Shown in pieces: positions 45,401 to 57,140 of a stretch of 64,000 nt of DNA. Positions within the stretch are counted from its first letter, which is position 1, and every line of letters starts with the position of its first letter. Where the stretch lies: contig PUDQ02000034.1 in the NCBI GenBank assembly GCA_002964805.2, forward strand, positions 1 through 64,000, written 5' to 3'. The notes under the pieces were generated by a model. The model ran no database searches, was not told the DNA's origin, and was given only the letters and a program-made list of their open reading frames with translations. The stretch comes from Trametes villosa. Its lineage: Eukaryota > Basidiomycota > Agaricomycetes > Polyporales > Polyporaceae. The position numbers and the translations under genes are program-made.

Positions 45401-48400
45401 TGGGAGAGGCATTCCGCTGTGTCGCCCGCTCCCGGTCCTCCGCCCGCGACGCGGCGTGTCTTGTGGCACGAAGATTGCTAGCTACGCGTCGCATAGCGGC
45501 GGCCGAGCGAATGCGGCGGAGCGACATCGCTTCACGCGCGAAACGGAGAGGAGGGTGCGAGTAGATCGACCGGCGCCCGTAGGCGTGTTTCAGCGGAAAT
45601 GACGGCGAGCAAGAGGACACACCCGTTCGTTGTCTGCCGACCGTGCGCCCTTGTCCCGGGCACGGCGGGCGCAACGATCGCGCGGACGGGCGATGGTAAT
45701 GGCACACAGAAGTGGCTTCGAGATTCTGTCCTCTGAATTGGCGTATACGGCACGAACACGCTGAATATACAAATGACGAGTTGTCTACAGCTCGAGCGCA
45801 CTCGCCCGCGCGATCGGTCCGCCGTACACTCGTGATACTCGCACATATGACGGCTGCCGAACCGTGGCGCGAATCCTGGCGCTGTCCCGCCGACTTGGAG
45901 GCGACTCTCATGCCTTGCAAACTGCACTGCCGGCGGCGAGGCGCGGTTGATAACGTTTACAGCCTTGGCGATTGGGCACGGGCTGAACGCAAACCGTCTG
46001 TGCCTCAATGCCCGGTGGCACGGTTAGAGCCAGAGCCACAAGCTCGGGGGTCTGCTTTGGCGATGTGTACCATTACAGCGGGACGGACTCGGGTCAGCAG
46101 CCAAAGGGCGGCGAGAGATTCCCTTGTGAGCTCTCAGATCTCAGCAGCGAGGGCGTACGATTGGTTGAGGAGCGTACCTTTTGCCACGGTTCACGGGCGT
46201 GTCGATACAGCCCACTGGCGAGCGGGGTCGTTCCCCAGATTGGCCAGCCATCACAGACGAGGGTGCGGGGTTCCATACGTGACCCTGCAACGGATACACT
46301 CGTTTAGCAGGTGTGAGCGCGTGCTATCCACGCAGCTACGTACCGCTTTGCGATGGCGGGCAGCCAGTGTTTCTAGCGCAATCGCATGTTAGTGATTCTG
46401 CCCAAATCACCGCGTACGGGTGCGCGTCGGCCGCCTGTGGACATACCGAGGCCTGCGGTTCGAGGCGGAACGACTGAATCTCAGGCCACAGACTGCTCGA
46501 GATGTACGGGGCAACTTCGCGACTCACCCGCCATGCGGACACATTTTATGCAATCTGTGTTACAATCGGGCCGTCCCGCAGTCTATCCTCGTCTTTACAA
46601 TGAGCTTGAATATGCGGTTCATGGGCAGGCATGTCGGCGTCGCTCCAAGACCAAGGATGCTGGTGTTATTCTTCGTAGTGATCCTGCAGGGCAGACGGGA
46701 CGAACAGAGTAGTATTGTAGCAACATCTCCGAGGGACACGGAGGCCGCTGTCCAACCGATCGCGGCGCCCGCACGTTCGCATAGGTGGCGACTATACGTG
46801 CTTCATGCCGAGTACGTGAGCGGGTGCAGCAAGACGGGTGTGATACAGTCTTTACTTACACAGCACCCGAGCGTGCACAGATGAATTCATACGGACGAGA
46901 TCCTAGGACGCTCTCGCTATTCAGCATATGGTCATGTCGTGAATGTACCGTACTCACTCTATCCGCGAGTCCTGCGAAATTTGGGGAATTCCTGACGCCG
47001 CACGGCTTACAACGCAAGGTACGGGACAACGGCGGCTGCTTTGCCCCTCGCGGTTGCGTAATAAATGCCGACTGCTGTTATTCTACCCGGTGAAGCTGTA
47101 CGAGAATACTTCGACGCGTACGTGCTAGGCTCGGATCTATCAGTATGCTGGCAGGGCGTCGCTAGAAAACGTAACTTCTGCAAAACGGCGGGGTCGCCAA
47201 AACGCATACCTCGCGGTGCGGTGAGCAAGATCCGCGGCGACATACGGCCGCAGGTCTGGTTGCGGAAGCTCGGCGATGGGGCCTGCCGGACGACGTCGAC
47301 GGTGCAACACCCAGGGACATCCAGATCCGGGTGAGGCGTGCGACCGGCTCGGCTCGAGAGGAAAAGGACCGGCGCTGCGTCAAGGGCGGTAGCGAGTGTC
47401 GACCCATCGTAGACTTGGCATTCCCGTGGCCTGCACTATTCCGGCGCGGAGACGACTATTGCAGAGCCCGGCGCATGCTGGAAGTGGGGAAGTCGTTGCA
47501 AGAGAGCGTCGGACAACTTCACTTGGGTTGCAGGCGCGAGTAAGGCCATCGAGCTCCTAGAATGGGACAGAAATACAGCAAAGGCAGGCAGGCGGCCAAA
47601 AGAGCCGGCTGGACAGTCGGGCGATGGACGACCCTATCGTGAGTGAGCCGGAGCTGTCGATCGCGTCCATCCAGTTCGGCGGCTCGATCTACAGCCCAAA
47701 TCCATGGCGTAGAGAGTAAATTGAGGTTTTCGGCAGCTTAAACGCCATGCATCGCATTCTTCAAGAGTGGATATTCAAGCCGGACGTGCAGAGAGTGTTG
47801 TGGGCGTCGGAGAGTGAGCTGCGAGTGCCGGCAGCGCGCAAACGTTGCAGCGGGCGCCTCAAATCACACCGGCTGCCTAATCTGGCACAAATGGTTAGAT
47901 CAACTCGCGCGACTCGGGGTCTGTCGATCCGGGTCCCTTCGCGCGACATGGGTTTCCCGGACCGCACCAGTTCAAAGGCCACGTCGCGGCGCTGCTCAGC
48001 GATCTCTGGCATATACCGCACCGGTGGTGTCTACTTATCGCGAGGAGAGAGGATGGAACACAGTCGGCCAAAGTAGGCGGGCAGTCACCGCCGGGATGGC
48101 GGAGGTGATGGGATGCAATTTCCGGCTGGAGAGCCGGCAGAACTGGCTAGAATTCAGAGCCATCATGAGGCCGTGTAAAGTGCCAAGCAGTGGCAAATTT
48201 AGTGTAGACTTAGATGGAGCCCAAGTGATCCATTAGACAGGGCCAGCCGGGGAAAAGAGCGGGACAAGCAGGCAGCCTGCTCTTCCCAGCCATTTTCCAG
48301 GCGGGTCCTGCCTACCTGTGATCAGGGGAGGGCTGAGCGTGAGGCTGGGAGAAGGGTGAATCGGCCAACAGGCGAGAAACATCAAGCGGGAATGAGTATA

Positions 48401-50749
48401 GTCGAGGCGGGCATCAATTGCGTGAGGGACGCCGGGCTGCACTCCGGGAACCACAGCGGCTTGCGGCCGCACCGGTAAATGAATAATATCATTACGTTGT
48501 GGGTACAGGAATAGGCAAACGGGCGGCGCAAAATTGCTTGCCCAGCGCCCTGGACAGCCATGTCTACTCCCCGCGGGGGATGGTTCCTGCTCTCCCACCC
48601 TTCCCCCTGTCCTCCCCGCTCCCCGTCTCCTTCTATCACCCACACACGAGCGGCGCCCACTCAGTGTAGGCCACACAACGAGTGCTGCGATAGGTGAGTG
48701 TCTCAGTGTGGAAGGATAAGCCTGTGATCGAGTGCTCACATGAATTGGAGGCTACTATCCGGTTGTCGCAATTGCAAAGCAGCTTCTAACGGGCAGCGCA
48801 CGAGATGGTTCATACAGGTATGCACACTCCCAGGATCCCCGAGACGAGACAGGCGGCTCATCAGTCAAGACCCGAGCGGCAGGCGGACGAGCAGAAGACA
48901 GGATATGCACCAAGCGATGCGGCCTCGGACGACCAGTCTGCTCAAGACGTCCCCGACTCGGACTGATGGCGGCCACGTTGCACGAAGCCACGGAGAACCG
49001 CTGGCGAGATGGGAGGAGGGAGGAGGGAGGGGGCCGCGGGCCGGGTGGCAGCCTCGGTCCGTGCTGTGTGAGCCGGGCGCGATAGGGGTGAGTCTATTTC
49101 CTTCTTCCCCAGCCAGCGCTGGCGCCTGAAGAGACAGACGGCGTCGATTGCGACATCGCAAGGCCCTACGAGAAGCAGCCACACACATGTGTGCGTCGGC
49201 AGTGCTCAGCCCCCAGGCGACATGCATCAGTGAACTGTGTGGAATACCGGTAAGTGGGTCAGGCTCTATTCGATCGCGAGACGTGCGTATACTTACTGGA
49301 GATGCAAGGATGCCCGGAGTACGGGTCATACGCCGCGAAGGCACGGCCGCTGCGCGCGCTGCATGCGCTGGGCGGACTCGTGCAACTCGCCTGTCTCCTA
49401 TCGCTCTCCGGCGGCGTGCGCACCCTGTCCCAGCCACCGGCAGCGCGGGCGGCGTCTTCCTTGGCCTCGCCCGCCGCCGCCGCCGCCTACGACTGATTCG
49501 GAGCTCGAGCAGACGGCATGAGCCCACACCGCCGCCTCCGACACGCTGCTTGTGGATGCACGCGCTGTACGTCGGACGGGCGGCGTGAGGAGACGGGCCC
49601 TCTCCTAGCGTCGCGTGCACTGTACTCCTCAGACTTGGCAGCGACCAGCGAGCGGTGCACGCCTTGCTCGCGGCTTGCACCCGCTCGCCGGCGACGATTG
49701 ATCATCCTGGCGCCGCGCTTTCCCTACCATGGTCAACACCAGCTCGCGGCGGATATCGGCGGCCGCACTCGAACGAGCCCCAGAGCACGACGGCCGTTGG
49801 AACAGGGAAGCGCGCCCGCACCCGGAGCGAGCTCGGAGGCGCACAGGATCGCGAGCCGGCCGACGAAATGCCCGTCTCTCGCGCGGCCGGACATCAGAGT
49901 ACGCACCGGAGTCTACGCGGCGACGGCGCCGACAGCAAAGGCAGACGGTCCATCGTCCTCGTACGCAGACGCACCGGCGGCCACTGAACTTGGCGAAAGA
50001 GCACATACCTGTGCGGACAAGAAGACGGTCGACGTGTGCGGGCGGCGGGCGGCAGCAGGTCAGGGGAGCGCGCGGGTGGCGCATCGAGCACGGCCCCTCG
50101 GACACCAGGAGCGAGTCCCTACCAGTAAGCCCTAGCCAGTTCCCCGTGTCCGCAGTGCACACAGACTGATCCAAGTAGTCTAGACACGAAGACGGCGCGA
50201 GCTCGCGCACGAGTAGAAAGTGCGCGCGTCCGTACAGAGGGACCCCGAAGACGCGAGACAGCCCACTAGAAGAGCGCTTTCCCCGGCTCAGGAGGACGTG
50301 CGGTTCGGCCGGAAGGGCTGCCAGCGAGACGGACGCGGAGAGCGAGGACGAGCAGGCGAGATGGTGGCGGTGTGGAGGCAAGCGAGGCGAGGATGTGTGC
50401 GCGGGAAGACGGACGGCGCCTAAGTGCACGGACGAGTCGGAGGGCGGCGCGTCGGGGCTGTTTCTGCTCGATGTAGTACTTACATGCATGTCGTTAACGT
50501 CTCCGCGGATGCACTGGGACGCTTTCCCTGCGGCACGGACGCACTCGGTTGAATTGCGAGTTCTCGCCGTGTTCCCAGCTACCGTCCTCTGCATTTAAAT
50601 TCCCGGGTGTCCCACTCCAGTACTACCGCCCCCCTACTGTCCCCAATCCTCCTCCCCCCACAGTTGCCAATTACCGTCCTCCTGCAGTGGCGGAGTCCGT
50701 AGTTCTTTCTCTGGCCATCCGCCCGACGCGTGCCGTGCCCCGCCGCACC
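42416..50749. other. Gene-poor spacer between the duplicated blocks (8.3 kb)
   Basis: No supportable gene on either strand. The longest frames (43398-44870 on plus, 43128-43976 and 44441-45322 on minus) are Arg/Pro/Ala-rich, overlap one another and lack any domain I recognise. The left part is upstream of the copy A HMG-box gene. I see no transposon terminal repeats or reverse-transcriptase motifs by eye. Confidence 0.45.
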
Positions 50750-51207
50750 CCGGCACCGACATCCTCGTCACACACGGTCCGCCGCAGTACCACGGCGACG
50801 TCGCCGGGCTTGGCTGCAATGACCTCCGCTACGAGCTCTGGCGCGTGCGCCCGCGTCTGCACGTTTTCGGGCACATCCACTCCGGTCGTGGCGTCGAGCG
50901 CGCGGCATACTCGCCGGTGCAGCTGTGGTACGAGGGGCTCTGTAAACGCAGGCAGCGGAAGAGGTTTGGCTGGACGGCCGCACTGAAGGTCGTGCGCGCG
51001 GCGCTGCAGCGGGCGGCGGGCATCGAGGACGAGCGGACTATGAGGTCTCCTGCGGGGAGCGAGAGCATCCTGGTCAACGCGTCGTCCGTGAGCGCGACCA
51101 GGGGCGGCGACCTGCTAGAGCCGATCGTCGTCGATGTTGCGCTTACCGAGCCCTCCAAGAAGGAAAGGAAGAGACGGAGGAGGGCATCGCGCGAGCTGGA
51201 GGCTTGA
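50750..51207 (+). pseudogene. Truncated metallophosphoesterase, 3' part only (array copy 4)
   Basis: C-terminal fragment matching copy 3 from motif IV onward: GTDILVTHGPPQYHG, then VRPRLHVFGHIHSGRG in one continuous frame, then ILVNASSVSATRGG and a Lys/Arg-rich end (KKERKRRRRAS). The region encoding motifs I-III is absent; homology to copy 3 begins abruptly at 50750. Unlike copy 3, no base is missing here, so it preserves the ancestral reading of the region broken in copy 3. No start codon with a sensible N-terminus lies upstream. Confidence 0.8.
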
Positions 51208-51730
51208 AGTGTATGACCGCGTACTATCGTGTTGTACTCCCACCGTTGTAGCACTACTGGAATCTGGATCGATGTAGGACGTATTGATCAAGCACCCGTT
51301 TCAGCGTATGGGCAACGAGGCCGAAGTCGAAACGACGACAATCCAATAAACAGGTAGATAGATACATCAGACGGAAGCGAGGACAGTAACGCAGAGCGTC
51401 GGGCGCCGTGTGTTGCAATTGGGGGTATGCGGTGGACGAGCCACCAGGTATCTATAGAAGATCATTGACAAGGCTATGTACGAGTAGAGGAGAGTAATGC
51501 TACAGTGGTGTCGGGCCAGCAGATATAACAGAGCGGAACGGGAACGGGAACAGCGCGTATAATGGCTACAGTGGAGGAGGTATTAGCACCCGCGACGCGG
51601 CGCGGGGCGAGAGGTATACAATGCTACAGGGAGACCGAGAGGAGAGAGAGATGAGGGGCGAAAGTCAATGTGTGGTTTTGCGATGACGATGATAACAGAA
51701 AGATGCAGGCAGCGAGCGTCGCGGACGAGC
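51208..51730. other. Intergenic between convergent genes, copy B
   Basis: Counterpart of 39759-40289, with scattered single-base and short indel differences, for example one GAGAGA unit fewer near 51645. No gene seen. Confidence 0.5.
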
Positions 51731-53609
51731 TCAGAACTCCTGCGGGGGGCAGAAGCCGTAGTCGGCCGCGCCCGCCTCCATGGCCATGTCGAACTCCGTC
51801 GTGTCGACCTCGCCGTACACGTCGTAGCCGCCCTGGTAGCTCTTCTCGAGCTCCATCACGAGCGCGGAGAACTGTTGCTCCGCTTCCGCAGGCACGGGCG
51901 TGCCCTCGATCGGCTGCTGCTGAGCGGCGTCGTGCTCGGCCACCCACGCGTCGAACTGCAGCTGCGGGTGCTGAGGCTGCGGCGCGCAAATGCCGGCGCC
52001 CTGGGAGGGGACGGCGCTGTGCGGGAGGGACGCGTCGGAGCGGGCGGGAGAGCCGGAGAACGCGCTCGAGGGTCCACTCTCAACCACGGGCCACGGCGCG
52101 TGGGGGTCGAGCGACTCGTATGCGCTCGCTGAGTACCCGTCGGTCGCGGTCGAGGGACCAGACGCAGACGCGAAGTCGAAGCTATCGAGCGGGCCGATGT
52201 TAAGCGAGAGCGCGTGCGCGCCCTCGTGCGGGCTGTACGACGCCGCGTGCGGGTCGACCGAGCCGTAGTCGATGGCCGGCGCGTCCTTGAACGCGCTCGT
52301 CCAGCCCGGCTGGAAGATGCTCGCGTCCGTGACCTCCGGGAGCGGCTCGTTGTCCGGTTGAAGAGCCCAGCTCGCCACAGGCGCGCCGTACTGCTGCTGC
52401 GACGAGAACGCGTCGTAGCTGTCCCACATGCGCTCGGACGGGATCGGCTGGACACTCGAGGCGCGGCGCAGGCCGAGGAACGTGCGGTTGCGCGCGATGT
52501 TCCCGACGGGCGAAGGCGCGCGCGATCCATGCGCGCTGTTCGAGCCAAAACCGAACCCTGCCGGGTTGAACATAGGGTTCGATCCGGGGAACGCCATCTG
52601 CGGGGCGGGAGCGGCGAAGAAGGGCACCGAGGGCAGTGCGATGGGGTGTCCGGGGTGGAAGAGCGTCGATGGCGGGGGAACAGATGACGGCCGGCGTTGC
52701 AGATACGCGGGCGCGGTGGTCTGCTGCGGCCAGGGGTTCATCGAGAAGCCGCCGGACGCGGCGCTTTCCGGGCGCGACATTGCTCGCGCCATGTCCAGCT
52801 GGCGCACTGCCTCCGCGAGCTCCTCGCCCTTCTTGCCCTCGAGCAGGAACTGGGCGACGGCCTCGCAGCGTTCCTCCTCGGCGGGGAGGGTGGGGAGCTT
52901 GTCCTTGCGCCTCGCGCTGCCGTCTCCAAGACCAGCGGCATCGTCAGCGGCTGCGGCTGCGGCCTCCGCCTTCTTCTTCTTGTTGTGCACGGGCCGGAAG
53001 CGATAGTGGGGGTAGCGCTCCTTGTGGGCCGCCTTGGCCTTCTTCGCCTCGACTTCCCAGTACTTCTTCTCGTCGAGAGGGAGAGCACGCCAGCAGTTCC
53101 CTGATCGCACGACGATCTTAGCAACTGGGCTCAAGCTATCACAGTGGACCCTTACCGATGATCTTCGACAACGATCCGTGGTTGGTCTCGATGGAGCCGG
53201 GGACGTGCTTTTGGCGGACGAAGTTCGCGCGGAAGAGCATGAAGGCATTCGGGGGACGAGGGATGTAGCCTTGCGAGAGGCGCTTGCCAGGTGGCAGGCG
53301 GCGACGTGTCGGGGCGCTTGACTGCGGGGCAGTGGGCGGGAAGAGCGCACCGGTGGGCGATGGGGGCGACAGGTCGCCGTTCATGTCCTCGTCGCCTTCG
53401 AAGTACGTTCCGGGGGTGACATTCGGGGCGAAGGTGAGTGCGCGTGGCGAGGGCGAGTGGTTGATCCCGTAGTTTCCAGGCTTGACGTGGGTCAAGCCTG
53501 AAGTTTTCGTCAGTCCCTACTTCCCCCGCGCTGCGATTACAGCCGACGACATACCCATGGCAAGAGATGATCGTCTGCGACGCATGAGCGAGCTACGTGC
53601 TGGAGGCAT
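51731..53609 (-). CDS. HMG-box transcription factor (duplicate B), three exons
   Basis: 588 aa; exons 53609-53555, 53497-53156 and 53100-51731 have exactly the lengths of duplicate A (55, 342 and 1370 nt). Same HMG box and same splice signals. Differences from A that I can see are Ser for Ala at residue 7, Asn for Ser in the GIxHSPSP segment, Ser for Ala in GFGFGxNS, and Pro for Ala in the final FCxPQEF. Intron 2 is 8 nt shorter than in A (AATATATC absent). Upstream, B has TTTAAA at 53694-53699 where A has TTGCAG-type sequence, so expression may differ. The frame is intact throughout, so I call it functional. Confidence 0.87.
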
Positions 53610-53847
53610 GGCGGCTGGATCGAGACCGGTTACCCAAACGGAGGGGAACAAAAGGAGGGGAAGCACGGGGGGCTCCTTATTGTTCTCCTCTGCTTTAAAT
53701 GATCTCCTCGCAGTCCGGGATCAGAACGCTGCTCGACCGCTCTCCCAGGACCCGGAAACGGTGCCGGGTCTCAGCGAATCGCTCAATCTCCCGCGCAAGC
53801 GCTCACCGTAGCGCCGGCCTGTGCACCACCGCCTCCGTACACCGGCT

Positions 53848-56800
53848 TGATGTCGTCCTTGCACTCAAACCACCATCTATCTGTTCCCCAACTGACATCG
53901 AGAACACGCTCAGCTACCACCCTAGGACGCTCAGAACATCGCGCTCACCTCTGGCTCTCTCTGGACGCGGCGACTTCGACCTCTCGGGGTCCTGCTTTCC
54001 CATCAAGAATCGCCTGACCTATCGGTACTTTTGCTTGTTGACCAAAATGGCAGTCCCTTTGTTCAGTCCCGCTTTCGGCGAGCAGGCACACCTTCTCCCA
54101 ACGTGCACGCGCACGGCGAAGAGCTTCTCTGACATGCTCGCCTGGGAATCCCCGCTTGAACTGGGGCGTCGGCAGGCGTCGGCCAGCCCCGCCGCGAGTT
54201 GGTCTGTTTCGTAACTTGAGACCGCTGTCCTCGGGTGAGTCCGTCCACTTACCGTATTCGTACCGTTTGGGAGAGGACAGCACGAGGGCAGCGGCATGTT
54301 CGCGGGCATGCGCCGTTCGGAAAGGCACGTCGTGGTTGCGGAGAAAGAGTCGGCGAAGGTTCGAAGCTCGACCAAAGTGCGTCGGCTGCTGCTCGGCTCC
54401 CCGACGAGCTTCGACGGCGCATGCGCACGGACCATGTGGGGCTTCGGAATGGGCGTGCTGCTGCCGACGTGTTATGTGCTCAGTATTCAACCGTACACGA
54501 CATGTATTTTCAGCCCGCCAAACTGCCCGTAGAGGTGCGGGAATACACTCCGTTCTGTGCTTCCATTCACGCCCCCTACGCGGTGGAAGCCTGAGAGCGC
54601 CGGCAGGGATTGCCGACGGTCCTGGTGCCATGATGTCCGAAGCAACAGATTCTGACTCCTCGGTATGCACATGGCCAGAGCATCCAGCCCCGAGCTGCCT
54701 GGTTATGGTGCAGGATATCCGACGATTCAACTCGGTCGAGATCGTTGCTCTTCGCTGAAGTTGGGATTTGCCTCCGAGCCCGCCAAGTCCTTGTCCGGAA
54801 AAGGCAGGCATTGTCGTTCGCCTCGCGGACTCCAACGCAGCCACCCACCCAGCGTTCGCACGCTAGAAGAGGCCCTCTTACGTCAAGCACGCGCATTCCG
54901 GAGGCAACCGACCCGTTGACGACCTTGTATATCGCTGCTTCTGCCGCGAGAGTGCTCCTGAGAGCTGCGGTCGGGAGGGGCCGACGGCGGGGCGGGTTTC
55001 ATGGCCATTCTACGTCTGATTCGCCGCTGTCCTCGACACCACTGGCACCTACTGCTCTCTTTCGCGCTAGCCTGATATGCCAGGGATGGCCCCAGGTAGC
55101 ACTTGCCGGCGCTGGCACGGGCAGTGGAACAACATCGTCCAATCGTCCAGCTCGCTCGAGGCCCCTCGGCGACGTTATACTGGTGATACCCCCACCTGTC
55201 TCTGTGGCACCCGGTGGGTGACGCCATACACGCCACCACATACACTGCGCCGTCTCCGCAGAGATGCCTAGAGGAACCTTGTACTCGCGCCGCTATCTCG
55301 TCGGACGTGCGACAAACCTTGCGGAGCGGTAAGTCGCCGTGACAGCGCGCATCTTGTCCCTGACATATCTCCTGACAGCATCAACGCTCTATGCTCCTCA
55401 AGCCTCAAGGTGCTCAACTTCGACAGCACCCGACGGGTACCATCGGAGCGCTGGTCTACTCGCCAACATACATGAGCCTGAACCAACACCCGTCCTTCCG
55501 CAGCGCTTGGCGTCGTCGGCGGGTACGGCACTCGAGCAGGTGTTGTAGTTCCACGCTGCCGAACATTCGGCGGGCGGTCGTGCTGTGCTACTTGACATAT
55601 GGGGACTGGCTGGCTAGCCGAGCGGTCTCCGCGAGGGCCTTAGGAGTTCCGCTCCGTACGTTCGACACTACAAATGCCACTACTGCATTCCTGCGCGTTA
55701 CGACACCTATGCGAAGAACACCGGTATCGCCTCCCGCTCGTACTCACCGCACAGTGGATGGTGCGCCGACTACCATTCCCAGGCCTTGCTGAGCCGCATA
55801 CTGCAGGACCGCCGCCCGACTCCTCTGGACGGTCTCGCGCGGAGGCTGCCTGTACCTCCGCCTATACCGGAGTTGTGATCCCTCTCCCTCTTCGCAGTTA
55901 GGGTTTGGGCTGCGCGCCGACGCCGTCTCGTCCTTGAGGTAAGGTGGCAGATCACGCTTATGCCTTTTGTGATCTCAAAGACATCCCAGGCTTGATCAGC
56001 GGTACGCTAGCCCTCACTCGCAGGTATCGTCCCCTGAGAATTTCGAAGAGACGCTCGGATGGCTGGGAGTTGGATGTGGGCTTTGCATCATACATGTGTA
56101 CGTTGAGAATGATTGCCTCATACTTGTGCGAGAGGGCCGCCGCTCAGTGCCTACACCACAAGTTGAAGCAGGGCGAAATCTGCGCAGCATCATCGAAATT
56201 GCCAGATGCATCACAAGTCGTGTGCAACCAAATCGCGCCCGCCAACCTGCAGCCGTTCGCTATTGCGAGTCTGTGCGGCCCTGTACAGTAAGTCCTGAAC
56301 GGTGGATACCTTCGAGGCTGTATGCGCCTAGCACTCCCATTTATTCGCCGGCACTACAACTCACAAGGAATGGCAGACGAGTCCGTTCACCGCATCCGCA
56401 GTGGTATCTCGAGAACTGTTCTTCCCCGCATTCGTTTCGATGTGCCCTGAGCCATCTTGTTGGTGGTCCAGATCAGTCATGTAGCAATGATTGATGTATT
56501 TGATTGTACCGCGCCGCCATACTTACCAGAGTGTCCAAACCTCCTCCCCGCGGTTCTGTCGATCATCGTCGTAAGTACGCAATGGGTGTTGCGGGAAGAT
56601 GCCGCGGGGCAGCGATCACATTGATGGAGTTGATCGAGGAGGGAAAGATCTTCGATGGGTACTTCAGCCACCGACTGAGACGACGCTCGCTCAGCCACCA
56701 CGCTCATCCACCTCCTCATCTATATATACCTCCATGGCGTGCTCATTCCTCCCCACTCTCGCGACATCCTGTGGCGGAGCGCGTATGGGACGCTGAGCCA

Positions 56801-57140
56801 GCAAATGCACGGCCTTCCAGCCACCAACACCCACGAGTCACCCGACCGACCGCGCTCGACAGCTCGCATGCCGTTCCTAGCCTCCATTTGAAAGGGCGGA
56901 CGCCGGACGGGTTTGATGATAGACTTACTGCTTTGATAGGCGCATAATGCACGCAATGATCCCGAGGGATGGCGAAAGCAATGGCGGGCTCCCCACATGC
57001 TCCGCGTCCAGCGCGGTAACGTCAACTCGGTCTTCGCGTGCTTCTTATAGGCTGCCTATCGCGCTCCATGTTATCGCCCCGGTCCCATATATCCCCTCTT
57101 CCTCCGCCGGAGCCCGGGTTGTCGCTGCTTGCTCGCCGCC
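53848..57140. other. Interval with possible gene remnants (3.3 kb)
   Basis: No gene I can name. Between 55860 and 56560 there are several intron-like signals (for example GTAAGG at 55939 and CCCAG near 55990) and coding-like snippets such as RISKRRSDGWELDVGFASYM and HVYVENDCLILVREGRRSV, but in different frames without a start or a domain. It may be a decayed or poorly conserved gene. A TATA-like CATATATCC near 57087 precedes the permease gene. Confidence 0.35.

Larger units (their letters stand above)
50750..53847. repeat. Segmental duplication, copy B (3.1 kb)
   Basis: Direct repeat of 39302-42415, with abrupt edges: the left one is inside metallophosphoesterase coding sequence, the right one at a shared TCCGTACACCGGCT. 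Because copy A is joined to a complete upstream gene and copy B is not, B is most simply the derived copy. Confidence 0.93.

Noticed and set aside
50549..50986. 145-codon frame upstream of and within the truncated phosphoesterase
   Set aside because: It is the wrong frame of the duplicated sequence; the true frame carries the GHIHSGRG motif.
55608..55690. tRNA-like element: TAGCCGAGCGG matches an A box and GTTCGA follows about 45 nt later
   Set aside because: The T-arm does not pair and no 3' sequence pairs with the expected acceptor stem, so no cloverleaf forms.
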